Source of the DNA: Acidobacteriota bacterium
GTDB lineage: Bacteria; Acidobacteriota; Thermoanaerobaculia; Thermoanaerobaculales; Thermoanaerobaculaceae
Reading direction: 5' to 3'
Length of the DNA stretch: 64,000 bases
Assembly: GCA_016213675.1 (NCBI GenBank)
Contig: JACQZW010000033.1
Location: 124,001-188,000, forward strand
Shown here: piece by piece, positions 18,128 to 26,396 of the stretch
How the letters are laid out: the number at the start of each line of letters is the position of its first letter
How positions within the stretch are numbered: the first letter of the stretch is position 1
Translations under genes and position numbers: made by a program
Notes under the pieces: model-generated
Told to the model about the DNA's origin: nothing
Seen by the model: the letters and a program-made list of their open reading frames with translations, nothing else
Database searches by the model: none

Positions 18128-18133
18128 ATTCTA
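18128..18133 (-). promoter_or_regulatory. Candidate -10 box of the alanine dehydrogenase operon
   Basis: TAGAAT on the minus strand lies 21 bases before the ald ATG, leaving a leader of about 15 bases that carries the GGAGGGGAG ribosome site. It shares an 82-bp divergent space with the membrane protein gene starting at 18189. Confidence 0.45.
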
Positions 18134-18174
18134 CGCACAAGCCTGCCACGGCGGCAAGCGAACCGTCACTGGGC

Positions 18175-18180
18175 CATACT
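18175..18180 (+). promoter_or_regulatory. Candidate -10 box of the 18189 membrane protein gene
   Basis: CATACT lies eight bases before the ATG at 18189, which predicts an almost leaderless mRNA. An AGGA touches the ATG directly, too close to act as a normal ribosome site. Confidence 0.35.
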
Positions 18181-18188
18181 TCTCAGGA

Positions 18189-20027
18189 ATGCGCCGGCTC
18201 GGCCCGATCCCCGTCCTCCTGGGCGTGCTCTTGGCGGTCATCGCCGCCCGGACCGGACACGTCCTGTGGTCGGCGGCCCTGGCCGCCGACGCCCTTCCCC
18301 AGTGGGACGGGGCGAAGTACGGCGTATCCGGCGTGCGGATCGCCGACGCGATCCGCCGCCTGGACCCGCTCGCCGCCGTCGCCGAGATCGACCGTCACGA
18401 GCTATGGCCGCCGCTGTTCGCCCTCCTCGAGGCTCCCGTCTTCATCGCGGCAGGCGACGAGTACCGCACCCCGCTCGTGCTCACGATCCTCGCCGCCGTC
18501 GCAGTCGTGTTGGCCGCCTGGTGGGCAGGACGACAGTTCGATCCGGACACCGGGGACCTCGCCGGAGTACTGGCCGCAGTCGCGCTGGCCGCGAGTCCGA
18601 TGCAGCACCTTTTCGGGGCGCTCGTGATGCTCGAGGCGCCCGGGGCACTGCTCCTGATTCTCGCGCTCGGGTCCTACGCGCGATGGCGGCGGACGGGTCG
18701 TCCTTCCCATGCACGGTCGGCGTGGATCGCCACCTTGGCGCTCTTCTTCCTCAAGTACAACTACGGCATCTCGTGGCTACTCGCCCTCGGGCTCTGCGAG
18801 AGCTGGCACGCCGCCGGATCGTTCGCCGGTGTCCGGACGTGGTTCGCGGCCCGCTTCGAGAGGCTGCGTCGGCGCGGTGCCCGGCCGTGGCTGCTCGCCA
18901 CCGCGGCCACCGGCCTCCTCGCCCTGGTGGCTTTCGGGAGCCGCTCGTTCGACGTCGGTGGGGTGACGCGCCGAGACATCCCGCTGGGCTGGCCGATCTG
19001 GGCGCTCTACGCCGCCGTCGTCGTGCGCTTCGCGGCAACACCCAGGAAGAGCCTGGCGAGGCTGCGTACGTGGCTCGGCGGGATGGACGAGGCGCACCGG
19101 GGGCTCGCGCTCTGGGTCGGTGCCCCGATTGCGCTGTGGATGCTCGTGCCCCGCCACACCGTCGGGTTCTTCACCGCCCTCGAAAACCGTTCGGACGGGC
19201 CGCCCCTGCTCTCTCTCGACAGCCTGACCTTCTATCCCCGGGCCTTCGTCGACGGGTACGCGTGGGCACCGTGGCTGGGAGCCGCCGCGCTGGCGCTGGC
19301 GGCGCTGCGGATCTGCACGCTCGTTCGCGCCCGGCCTGCCGTTCGTCCACTCCTGGTCGCGCTGGCCGTCGGACTGGCCGCCGCGCTCGCCCACCCCTAC
19401 AAGGAGCCCCGGTTCCTGTTCACCGTCGCGCCGCTTCTCTGGCTCGCCGCGGCCGATGCGGCGACCACGGGTGCGAGGTGGCTGGCGCCCGGCCGCGTCG
19501 CCCGGCCCGCCGGGGTGATCCTGGCCGTCCTGCTTGCGGGCGGCATGTCGCTGCTGACGCCGCCAGTCGACGTCCCCCGCCTTCGGAACGGCCTGGCCGA
19601 GCACGGTGTCCCCCGTTCGGTCCGACCGGTCCTCGACGCCGTGGACGCCGGCACCGCGACGCCGGGCGGCACGGTCGTGATCGGCGCCTGGAACGGCCTC
19701 AGTCCTGCCCTCCTCGAGTGGCACGGGCGGCTGCGCTCGGCTGGCCCCGGGGACCCGGCCGTGGCGAGGCAGCCGCGACGGCTGGTCCGCCCCGCCGAGG
19801 CTTCCCGGCTCGCGGAGCGGGCGCAGGAGTCCGGGGTGCACCGGATCCTCGTCCTCGACCTCGTGGCCGGCGGCGATGCGTGGCGACCGGCCTGGGAGAC
19901 GGAGACGAGCTGGCTCGGTTCTGCGCGGACCGCGCTCGCCCATCACCCGCGATGGTCCGAGGTGTCGTCCATCGCCTTCCCCGAGTCGGGCTACTCCCTG
20001 CGGGTCTACCGCTCCACCCCCGACTGA
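18189..20027 (+). CDS. GT-C-like integral membrane glycosyltransferase
   Basis: 612 residues with about 10-12 hydrophobic helices in the first 480 residues and a soluble C-terminus. The first periplasmic loop contains 'DALPQWDGAKYG', an acidic motif like those of lipid-linked-sugar glycosyltransferases (ArnT/PMT/GT83 style), and a second loop has 'RHELWPPLFALLEAP'. 'LAHPYKEPRFLFTVAPLLWLA' is like the conserved late helix in these families. It probably moves a sugar from a polyprenyl carrier to an envelope acceptor; no substrate can be given. The ATG at 18189 is chosen because it starts a basic-then-hydrophobic segment. Confidence 0.75.
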   Translation: MRRLGPIPVLLGVLLAVIAARTGHVLWSAALAADALPQWDGAKYGVSGVRIADAIRRLDPLAAVAEIDRHELWPPLFALLEAPVFIAAGDEYRTPLVLTILAAVAVVLAAWWAGRQFDPDTGDLAGVLAAVALAASPMQHLFGALVMLEAPGALLLILALGSYARWRRTGRPSHARSAWIATLALFFLKYNYGISWLLALGLCESWHAAGSFAGVRTWFAARFERLRRRGARPWLLATAATGLLALVAFGSRSFDVGGVTRRDIPLGWPIWALYAAVVVRFAATPRKSLARLRTWLGGMDEAHRGLALWVGAPIALWMLVPRHTVGFFTALENRSDGPPLLSLDSLTFYPRAFVDGYAWAPWLGAAALALAALRICTLVRARPAVRPLLVALAVGLAAALAHPYKEPRFLFTVAPLLWLAAADAATTGARWLAPGRVARPAGVILAVLLAGGMSLLTPPVDVPRLRNGLAEHGVPRSVRPVLDAVDAGTATPGGTVVIGAWNGLSPALLEWHGRLRSAGPGDPAVARQPRRLVRPAEASRLAERAQESGVHRILVLDLVAGGDAWRPAWETETSWLGSARTALAHHPRWSEVSSIAFPESGYSLRVYRSTPD

Positions 20028-20074
20028 CCAGTCGGTCCCGATCCGGGACCCGGGACCCGGCACCCGTGACTTTC

Positions 20075-20797
20075 CTATCCCCGCGGCATGGGCAGTAGCG
20101 CGCCGCCCGACACCGGCAGGTCGACACCGGTCAAGTGGCACTGCCGGTCGTCGGCCAGGAAGAGAACGGCCGATGCGCAGTCCTCGGGCTCCGCAATCCG
20201 GCGAAGCGGGACGCTGGCAACGATCCGCTCGAGGCGGCCGGGCTCGGAGAACGCGGGGTCTGACATCGGCGTCCGGACCCAGCCCGGGGACACCAGGTTG
20301 ACGCGGACTCCCGGCGCCAGCTCCTGGGCCAGCGACTGCACCAACCCCCAAAGCGCGGCCTTCGAGCCGGCGTAGTGACTGTGGCCCGGCTCGCCGCGCT
20401 CGCCGGCCGTCGAACCGACGAAGATCAGCGAGCCCTTCCGCATCGTCCGCACCGCCTCTCGCGACAGGTAGTAGGCGGAGAACGCGTTGGTGCGGAACAT
20501 CGTCTCCAACGTCTGCCGGTCGAGCGATCCGATCGCGCCGTCGTTCCAGATGCCCGCGGAGTGCACGAGCACATCGACGGGTCCGGCTGCCCGCATCAGC
20601 GCTACGCAGCCGTCCTCCTCCGAAAGGTCCGCGCCGACCCCGCGGACACGATCGTCGCCGAACTCGCGGGCCAGCGCCTCGACGGCCGATCCGCCGGTGC
20701 GATAGTGCGCCACCACCTCGTCGCCCGCGGCCAGGAACGCCCGCGCACACGCCAGCCCGATCCCGCTCGAGGCACCGGTCACCACGACTCGCCGCAT
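20075..20797 (-). CDS. SDR-family NAD(P)-dependent oxidoreductase
   Basis: 240 residues, a classical short-chain dehydrogenase. The cofactor motif TGASSGIG is at residues 7-14, 'VDVLVHSAGIW' replaces the usual NNAG with HSAG, and the catalytic Ser and YAGSK (YxxxK) are in 'FVGSTAGERGEPGHSHYAGSK'. 'VSPGWVRTPMS' and 'SGGALLPMPRG' end the fold. It resembles FabG-like enzymes, but the substrate is not known. The ATG has a GGAGGAG ribosome site. The gene is convergent with the membrane glycosyltransferase and appears monocistronic. Confidence 0.92.
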   Translation of the reverse strand: MRRVVVTGASSGIGLACARAFLAAGDEVVAHYRTGGSAVEALAREFGDDRVRGVGADLSEEDGCVALMRAAGPVDVLVHSAGIWNDGAIGSLDRQTLETMFRTNAFSAYYLSREAVRTMRKGSLIFVGSTAGERGEPGHSHYAGSKAALWGLVQSLAQELAPGVRVNLVSPGWVRTPMSDPAFSEPGRLERIVASVPLRRIAEPEDCASAVLFLADDRQCHLTGVDLPVSGGALLPMPRG

Positions 20798-20895
20798 GAA
20801 GCTCCTCCAAGTCGGCGCGACGTCCCATGTCTCCTGCCGACCGCGGGACGGTACCAGACTCCCGGCAGGGTCGACAGGGGAGCCGGGTGGACCGC

Positions 20896-21876
20896 TCAGC
20901 CCGGGTGGGTCAGGGAAAAGTCACTGACCGTCCCTGCCGCAGGCAGCGCGTCCCCGTAGATGGCCAGCGCCTGGAGCGCCTTCAGGGTCACCCACCGCGA
21001 CGCCTGTCCGAGCGGTTCTCCGAACGGTGTCCGGCGCTGCTGTCGCCACGTTCCGAGTCGGTCCTGAGCCCGCAACACGACCCCGAGCGAGCGCAGGATG
21101 ACTGCGTCGACCGGCCAGTGCAGCCGCGCCATCGCGGCCACCGCGTCGAGCAGGTCCGCCTGGGCCAGGTTGGGATGGGAGAACGCCAGCCAGCCTCGCG
21201 GGCTCGGTCCATCGAGCAGGAGCTGGCGGTCGAGCAGCCACGACGCGGCGCGTTGGAGCAGTCCCTGGAGAGGCCGGCGTTCCTGGACCGGCGCCTCGCC
21301 ACCGAGACGGAGCACGGCAACGGCCGCCACCGGACACGCCCCATCGGCATGATGGCGCAGGTCGGGACAGCTCCAGCCACCCTCCCGCTCACCGCGATCC
21401 GCGAGCCACGCGAGCGCCTCCCGCACCCGCGGGTGGTGGGTGTAGCCGAATCGCGACAGCGCCCAGCACAGCTCGGCCGTGAAACACGCGGACGCCATCT
21501 TGCCGCGCCCGACCGAGAAGCCCCCGGCGCGCGGTTGCAGTTGCTCGAGCAAGGTGTCGACACCACGGGCTGCGCGCGGGTCGTCCGGATCGGCGCCCAG
21601 CGCCGCGGCCGCCATGAGGTGCCAGACCGAACCGGTCCAGTGCACACCGTAGGACGACGGCGAACCCCAGAAGCCGAGTGCGTCCTGGCCGGCGAGCACC
21701 TGAGCCGCGGCGCCTTTCGACCGCGCCTGCTCGCGAGCGCGGAGCACCGCCGGGGCGTCGTGGGGCCGGTCGAGAACCGTGACCAGAGTGCGCCAGACGA
21801 CGCCGGGTTCGGCGTCGTCGAGCAGGAAGGCGCTGGGATCACCGCTGAGGTGGCGCCACCAGAGCGCCTCGCTCAA
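20896..21876 (-). CDS. Alpha/alpha-toroid (terpene cyclase/prenyltransferase-like) protein of unknown function
   Basis: 326 residues with several repeats of the kind 'G.W......W....AALGADP...A' that resemble the alpha-alpha toroid of squalene cyclases and prenyltransferases. There is no DxDD or QW consensus. The centre has 'ACFTAELCWALSRFGY' and 'GWSCPDLRHHADGACP', a Cys/His cluster that could bind metal. No signal peptide is seen. The start is a TTG at 21876, overlapping the stop of the small upstream gene as TTGA, so the two form a coupled pair. Function unknown; a peptide- or lipid-binding toroid is as likely as an enzyme. Confidence 0.8.
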   Translation of the reverse strand: MSEALWWRHLSGDPSAFLLDDAEPGVVWRTLVTVLDRPHDAPAVLRAREQARSKGAAAQVLAGQDALGFWGSPSSYGVHWTGSVWHLMAAAALGADPDDPRAARGVDTLLEQLQPRAGGFSVGRGKMASACFTAELCWALSRFGYTHHPRVREALAWLADRGEREGGWSCPDLRHHADGACPVAAVAVLRLGGEAPVQERRPLQGLLQRAASWLLDRQLLLDGPSPRGWLAFSHPNLAQADLLDAVAAMARLHWPVDAVILRSLGVVLRAQDRLGTWRQQRRTPFGEPLGQASRWVTLKALQALAIYGDALPAAGTVSDFSLTHPG

Positions 21877-22148
21877 GCGCTCCGCCTCCGCTTCGCCATC
21901 GTCGCGTTGATCTGCTGGACGGCGCCGGTGATCCTGGTCATCTTGCGGTTGCGCGCCTGGACCCCGGGGAGGTCCTCGAGGTTCACGGGCTCGGCCCGGA
22001 GGTCGCGAAGGATCTTCTCCAGCTCGAACTGGAGCTGGATCATCTCGGCGTCGGTCACCCGCTTGAGCTGGACCGCCGTGACCAGCGTGTAACCGTCCGC
22101 GATCTGGTTGGCCATGGCCGGAGCGGACCCACCCATGTAAGGACTCAT
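21873..22148 (-). CDS. Small hypothetical protein coupled to the toroid-fold gene
   Basis: 91 residues, family not recognised. The N-terminus is Gly/Ser/Ala/Met-rich, then comes a predicted helical middle ('DAEMIQLQFELEKILRDLRAEP') and a basic C-terminus ('RNRKMTRITG', 'AKRRRSA'). The ATG at 22148 is preferred over one at 22193 because a GGGGAGG ribosome site lies five bases upstream. The stop overlaps the toroid gene start as TTGA. The charged, soluble make-up suggests a cytoplasmic binding or scaffold protein (inference). Confidence 0.7.
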   Translation of the reverse strand: MSPYMGGSAPAMANQIADGYTLVTAVQLKRVTDAEMIQLQFELEKILRDLRAEPVNLEDLPGVQARNRKMTRITGAVQQINATMAKRRRSA

Positions 22149-22254
22149 CCCGACCTCCCCGTGCTGTTCGGTCGCCAGCTCTACGACGACCATGCTAGCC
22201 GATGGCGGTCCGCGCCGTCGAGGACACCTGGACGGCTCTCCCCGGTTCCGGACC

Positions 22255-22740
22255 TCATGCCGGTTCGTCGCGGTCGCGTCGCGCCACTACGACCATCGGC
22301 CCCGATCGCTCCAGCGGGGTCGTGAGGCACACCTCGGTCGCCGAACGGATGAAGCCCGCGACCCGGTGGATGCGCCCGACCAGGAGGTCCTGGAGGTGCG
22401 CCGTGTCGCGCGCCCGAACCTTGACCGCCAGGTCGTACTCGCCAGTCACCACGTGGACCTCTTCGACCTCCGGGATCGCCCGGAGGTCGGCTACGGTCCG
22501 CTCGACCTGTTCGGCCAGCCCTGTCCGCAGGTGGATGAGCGCCGTCACCGTGTAACCGAGTACGCTGGCATTCAGGCGCACGGAGAAGCCCTGGACGACC
22601 CCGGAACGGCGCAGCTTGGCGAGGCGCTCGTGGACCGTCGCGGGGGCCACCGACGCGCGGCGGGCGATCTCGGAAAGCGGCATGCGTCCGTTCTCCTGGA
22701 GTGCCGCCAGAATGGTGAGATCAACCTGGTCGAGCTTCAT
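22255..22740 (-). CDS. Lrp/AsnC-family transcriptional regulator
   Basis: 161 residues. An N-terminal winged helix-turn-helix ('LDQVDLTILAALQENGRM', 'SEIARRASVAPATVHERLAKL') is followed by an AsnC/RAM ligand-binding domain ('VTALIHLRTG', 'VVTGEYDLAVKVRA'). Such proteins sense amino acids and control their metabolism. The ATG at 22740 is chosen from the domain start. A TACAAT lies six bases upstream and there is no ribosome site, which points to a leaderless mRNA. The target is unknown; alanine dehydrogenase lies about 4 kb away. Confidence 0.95.
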   Translation of the reverse strand: MKLDQVDLTILAALQENGRMPLSEIARRASVAPATVHERLAKLRRSGVVQGFSVRLNASVLGYTVTALIHLRTGLAEQVERTVADLRAIPEVEEVHVVTGEYDLAVKVRARDTAHLQDLLVGRIHRVAGFIRSATEVCLTTPLERSGPMVVVARRDRDEPA

Positions 22741-22746
22741 CTTGTT

Positions 22747-22752
22747 ATTGTA
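22747..22752 (-). promoter_or_regulatory. -10 box of the Lrp/AsnC gene, predicted leaderless
   Basis: TACAAT on the minus strand is separated from the ATG by six bases, so transcription would begin at or next to the start codon. GAGGAA occurs only further upstream, before the -10 box, and cannot act as a ribosome site if this promoter is used. Confidence 0.5.
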
Positions 22753-22792
22753 TTCCTCGGGGGGTGCGATCCGGGGCATCGCTGCGGAAGGG

Positions 22793-25036
22793 TCACTGCC
22801 ACCCTGCGTGTGCGCTCGGGACGAACCACACCCGGCTCACCGCCACTCCCAGCTCGCGCATGTCGCCACCGCCAGGGGAGAACGTCGTGGTCGACAGCTC
22901 CAGGGTGGCCCTGCCGGCGCGAGCCTGGGCAGCCGGGACGGGCACGACCAGGGTCGTCGGCTCGGTCCCGACGTCGCCGGATGTCCTCGCCCCACCCAGT
23001 CGGATCTCGACGTGCGCCTGGCGCGGCGCCGGCGCAGACAGATCGAGTCCCACCAAGCCCAGTCCCACCGGCAGCTCGAACCGGGCCTCGGCCGAGGTCC
23101 AGGCCGCCGGCCGCGGCGGATCGCCGAGCAGCTCGGCGCCATAGGTCCCTTCGCCAGTTGCAACGGCCGCCAGGAGTGAGTCCGGCTCGGGGAAGAACGC
23201 GTACGGCGGTGGTGCGTAGGGCGGCGCCTCGACCGATACGCGGAAGACCCGGACCGCGAGCGGGCGGAGGTCTCCGTGAAGGCGAACCTCCCGGTCGATC
23301 TCCAACTCGACCGGCACCAGCAGGTTGAGCAGGCTTCGCTCCGGGAGCTCGGGGATCGGCACGGTGATGAGCTGCCGGCCGACTGCGAGTCGGCGGCGCG
23401 ACACCTCGAGACCGCCGACCCTCGCCACCAGGTTCACCTCCCCCAGCGACGGATGGACTTCCGCAGCCAGCGTGACCGAGCCACTCCCCTGCACCGGCGG
23501 CAACAGCAGCAGCGACCTGGGCTCGAGCCACATGAACCGCCTCGTCCCATCCCGTTCCTGTATCGAGCCGCCCCGCCAGGCGAGGACCGGGTTGCGCACC
23601 AGGCGGACGGACAGGAAGCGCTCCTGGGACAGCATCCGGACCCGCTCCGACGGACACCGGAAGGTGTGCACCTGCGACACCGTGCTCGGCAGGTCGCGCT
23701 CGCCCTTCTCGGTCAGGAACCACACCGGCCGCCCACCCAGTCCGAGCCCCCACCTCGCGGTTTCCGTCACCCGGATGGTGCGGGTCTGCAGCCAGCGGAG
23801 CCTCACGGCGAGGTTCCGGAACGCAAAGAGGCTGTCGTCGAAGACCAGCAGGGCGCCGGCCTCGTACCCCTCGGCGGCGACCTGTCGGAGCGCCCCGATG
23901 GCCGGGTTCGGGTTGACGTGGATGTGGACCAGGGCGGGATAGACCCAGACGCCGCCGGCCGCAGCAGCCACGACCGCCGCCAGGGCCCGCACCCTGGCAT
24001 GCAGGATGGCGCCGAGCCCCGCGACGGCCGGCACGGCCAGCAGCATCCAGGCCAGCACCCAGTAGCGCGGGAACGCCCTCCCGTGGACGAGCAGCAGCAT
24101 GAGGGCCAGTGACGCTCCGGCGAGGGTGGCAGGCCACCACCGCCACGCCACGGAGCGACGAAGCACGATCCATCCAATCGCGGCGAGCGCCGCAAAGAGA
24201 ACGGCCGTCCAGACTCCACCTAGCCCCCGCGTGAACCCAAGCCCGGAGAGGGCCCAGCTCTCCAGGCCGAGCATGCCGAAGTGCTCGCGGGCATGCGTCG
24301 TGGTGGCCTCCCAGTACAACCGGACGCCACCGGCCTCGAGCAGCGCCGGCACGGCGACGATCGCCACCAAGGCGGCGGCGGCCACCGCACCACGGGCCAG
24401 GAGACCCGGGTCGCTCCGCACAGCCCAGGCCGCGAGCAGCGCGACGAGCACGAAGAGAGGTGCCAGCGGGGGCCGAACCAGGGCTGCCGCCGTCAGCACG
24501 ACGAGGCCAGCCACGTAACCGCGACGGCCGAGTCGGGTCCAGATGGCCAGCGCGACGATGGTGAGCGCGGCGGAGGGCGTCTCGGAGAACCCCCGCCCCG
24601 CGTGATACCAGACCCCGGGGATGAAGGCGGCCAGCAGGGCCCCGGCGCGCGCCGTCGCCCGGCCCGCCAGTTCTTCCCAGAGGCCGACCAGTGCCCAGCA
24701 ACCCAGCACCGACAGCACGGCGCTCGCGACCTGCAAGGCCACCAGCGGGTCCGTCACTCCGAGCGACCGGACCAGGCGGCCCAGGAAGATCCAGAGTGGA
24801 AAGCCAGGGGGAAGCGGGGTGTGGTTTGCGGGGTCGAAATCCACCACGCCGCAGGCCAGGAGCGCCTCGTCCTGTTCCCAGGGTCCGTTCGACAGCAGGA
24901 GCAGCCGCGAGGCGAGAAGACCGAAGACGACCGCGGCGGACGCCGCGTGCTGGCCGACCTGGCCGGGCAGGTCGACCAGCGGCCAGGGGAAAACCCTGCG
25001 AAGGTCGACGAGAAAGGCCCGTCCGCGGCGGAACAC
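22793..25036 (-). CDS. Membrane glycosyltransferase-like protein with C-terminal beta-rich domain
   Basis: 747 residues. About residues 30-390 contain some 10-12 membrane helices with a GT-C-like first loop, 'NGPWEQDEALLACG', holding the acidic motif of PMT/ArnT-type enzymes, and 'HTPLPPGFPLWIFLGRL' in the next loop. From about residue 400 the protein is soluble and beta-rich, ending with two strands-and-loops regions that look like carbohydrate-binding or jelly-roll folds. The start is a GTG at 25036. A TAGACT six bases upstream predicts a leaderless mRNA. Substrate unknown. Confidence 0.75.
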   Translation of the reverse strand: MFRRGRAFLVDLRRVFPWPLVDLPGQVGQHAASAAVVFGLLASRLLLLSNGPWEQDEALLACGVVDFDPANHTPLPPGFPLWIFLGRLVRSLGVTDPLVALQVASAVLSVLGCWALVGLWEELAGRATARAGALLAAFIPGVWYHAGRGFSETPSAALTIVALAIWTRLGRRGYVAGLVVLTAAALVRPPLAPLFVLVALLAAWAVRSDPGLLARGAVAAAALVAIVAVPALLEAGGVRLYWEATTTHAREHFGMLGLESWALSGLGFTRGLGGVWTAVLFAALAAIGWIVLRRSVAWRWWPATLAGASLALMLLLVHGRAFPRYWVLAWMLLAVPAVAGLGAILHARVRALAAVVAAAAGGVWVYPALVHIHVNPNPAIGALRQVAAEGYEAGALLVFDDSLFAFRNLAVRLRWLQTRTIRVTETARWGLGLGGRPVWFLTEKGERDLPSTVSQVHTFRCPSERVRMLSQERFLSVRLVRNPVLAWRGGSIQERDGTRRFMWLEPRSLLLLPPVQGSGSVTLAAEVHPSLGEVNLVARVGGLEVSRRRLAVGRQLITVPIPELPERSLLNLLVPVELEIDREVRLHGDLRPLAVRVFRVSVEAPPYAPPPYAFFPEPDSLLAAVATGEGTYGAELLGDPPRPAAWTSAEARFELPVGLGLVGLDLSAPAPRQAHVEIRLGGARTSGDVGTEPTTLVVPVPAAQARAGRATLELSTTTFSPGGGDMRELGVAVSRVWFVPSAHAGWQ

Positions 25037-25042
25037 GGCCCG

Positions 25043-25097
25043 AGTCTAGCACTCGCCGCGCGCGGGCCGGGGGCCAGCGGACACCGGGTGATATGCT
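25043..25097. promoter_or_regulatory. Divergent promoter region, membrane protein (-) and ccm operon (+)
   Basis: The 69-bp space between the two GTG starts holds TAGACT for the minus strand (25043-25048, six bases from GTG 25036) and TATGCT for the plus strand (25092-25097, eight bases from GTG 25106). Neither start has a ribosome site, so both mRNAs are predicted to be leaderless. The space between is very GC-rich and shows no clear -35 boxes. Confidence 0.5.
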
Positions 25098-25105
25098 TCG
25101 CGGCC

Positions 25106-25732
25106 GTGACACGAGTTCGAGTCTCCTTCGAGAAGGTGGGCAAGCGGTTCGACACCCGGACCGTGCTGGCGCAGCTCTCCGGCGCCGTCGAGCCCGGACG
25201 CGTGCTGGTCGTGGCCGGGCCGAACGGTTCCGGCAAGTCGACTCTCCTCAACATCCTCGCCGGCGTGATCCGGCCGTCCCGCGGGGAGGTGCGCTATCGC
25301 CAGAACGAGGAGGATATTCCACGCGCGCGCTGGTTCGCCCATCTCGGAGTTGCCGCGCCCGACATGGCGGTGTACGACGAGCTGACTGCCGTCGAGAACC
25401 TCATGTTCTTCGCGCGCCTGCGCGGCCTGGAGGCGCGCCCGGACTCGATCGGAGCGCTTCTCGAGGAGCTCGGCCTGGGAGCACGCGAGCACGGCCGTCA
25501 CGTCGGCACCTACTCGTCGGGGATGAAGCAACGGGTCAAGCTGGCACAGGCGGTGATCCACGAACCCGCCGTCCTCCTGCTGGACGAGCCGTCGTCGAAC
25601 CTCGACACTGCCGGCCACGACGCCGTGGCCCGGCTGGTCGACCGCTTCCGCTCCCGCGCGGCAGTGGCGGTCGCCACCAACGACCCGCGGGAGATGGCCT
25701 GGAGCGATGCGCGCATCGAGCTTGCTCTCTGA
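25106..25732 (+). CDS. ccmA: Heme exporter ATP-binding protein CcmA
   Basis: 208 residues of an ABC ATPase. Walker A is GPNGSGKST near residue 40, the signature is 'YSSGMKQRVKLAQA' (SSGMKQ in place of LSGGQ), and Walker B is LLLDEPSSNLD. Position at the head of ccmBCDEF identifies it as CcmA, which with CcmB releases holo-CcmE in System I cytochrome c maturation. The GTG at 25106 gives the normal N-terminus 'VTRVRVSFEKVGKRF'. The 3' end overlaps ccmB by 26 bases. Confidence 0.94.
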   Translation: MTRVRVSFEKVGKRFDTRTVLAQLSGAVEPGRVLVVAGPNGSGKSTLLNILAGVIRPSRGEVRYRQNEEDIPRARWFAHLGVAAPDMAVYDELTAVENLMFFARLRGLEARPDSIGALLEELGLGAREHGRHVGTYSSGMKQRVKLAQAVIHEPAVLLLDEPSSNLDTAGHDAVARLVDRFRSRAAVAVATNDPREMAWSDARIELAL

Positions 25733-26396
25733 GTCGCTGGCCGTGCTGGGCAAAGAGCTCACCTCGGAGCTGCGCAGCCGGGTGGCGCTCAACGCCGTCG
25801 GCCTGTTTGCCCTCACGACCTTGATCGCGGTGGCCTACCAGATCGGACCCTACAAGATCGAGGAGGCCGATCGGCCGCACCTGCTGTCGGCCCTGCTGTG
25901 GATCATCCTGTTCTTCGGCGCGACTTCCGGCCTGGCCAGGGTCTTCGTCAAGGAGGAGGACGCCCGCACTGCGAAGACCTTGCGACTGGCCGCGCGGCCG
26001 CTGGCGGTCTTCTTCGGCAAGCTGGGGTTCAACCTGATCCTCCTCCTCGGGCTCGAGAGCCTGGTCGTGCCGCTCTACTGCGCCCTGATGAGCTACACCG
26101 TCGAGGGCGTCGCCGGTCTCGTCCTCGTGATGGCGTGCGGCGCCGTCGCGATGGCCGCCTCGTCGACCATGGTGGCCGCGATCATCGCGCGGGCGTCCGG
26201 TTCAGGCACGCTGTTCGCAATCCTCACGGTTCCGCTGGCCCTTCCCCTGCTCGTGGTGCTGATCCAAGGGACTAAGGCGGCGGCGACCAGCGCGGCGCTG
26301 GCAGCCGTCATCCCGGCCCTGCGTGCTATCGTGTCGCTCGCCGGCGTCACCCTGGTGGCTGCCGTCTATCTCTTTCCGGTGGTGTGGCATGACTGA
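25707..26396 (+). CDS. ccmB: Heme exporter permease CcmB
   Basis: 229 residues with six hydrophobic helices, a typical CcmB. It pairs with CcmA in the inner membrane to release heme-loaded CcmE. The conserved 'FGATSGLARVFVKEEDARTAKTLRLA' loop is present. The ATG at 25707 overlaps the end of ccmA by 26 bases; GGAG lies just upstream. The stop overlaps ccmC by eight bases. Gene order and topology agree. Confidence 0.93.
   Translation: MRASSLLSESLAVLGKELTSELRSRVALNAVGLFALTTLIAVAYQIGPYKIEEADRPHLLSALLWIILFFGATSGLARVFVKEEDARTAKTLRLAARPLAVFFGKLGFNLILLLGLESLVVPLYCALMSYTVEGVAGLVLVMACGAVAMAASSTMVAAIIARASGSGTLFAILTVPLALPLLVVLIQGTKAAATSAALAAVIPALRAIVSLAGVTLVAAVYLFPVVWHD

Noticed and set aside
20028-20074. 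Terminator between the convergent membrane protein and SDR genes
   Set aside because: CCGGGACCCGGGACCCGG is a self-complementary repeat run, but there is no stable loop with a T-run on either strand.
18777-20828. A long minus-strand frame opposite the membrane glycosyltransferase and through the SDR gene
   Set aside because: It shows only low-complexity Arg/Gly/Pro sequence; both real genes have clear membrane or SDR features in their own frames.
22737-25112. A long alternative minus-strand frame over the 22793-25036 gene
   Set aside because: No hydrophobic helices or motifs, Gly/Arg/Pro-rich; the chosen frame gives a coherent membrane protein.
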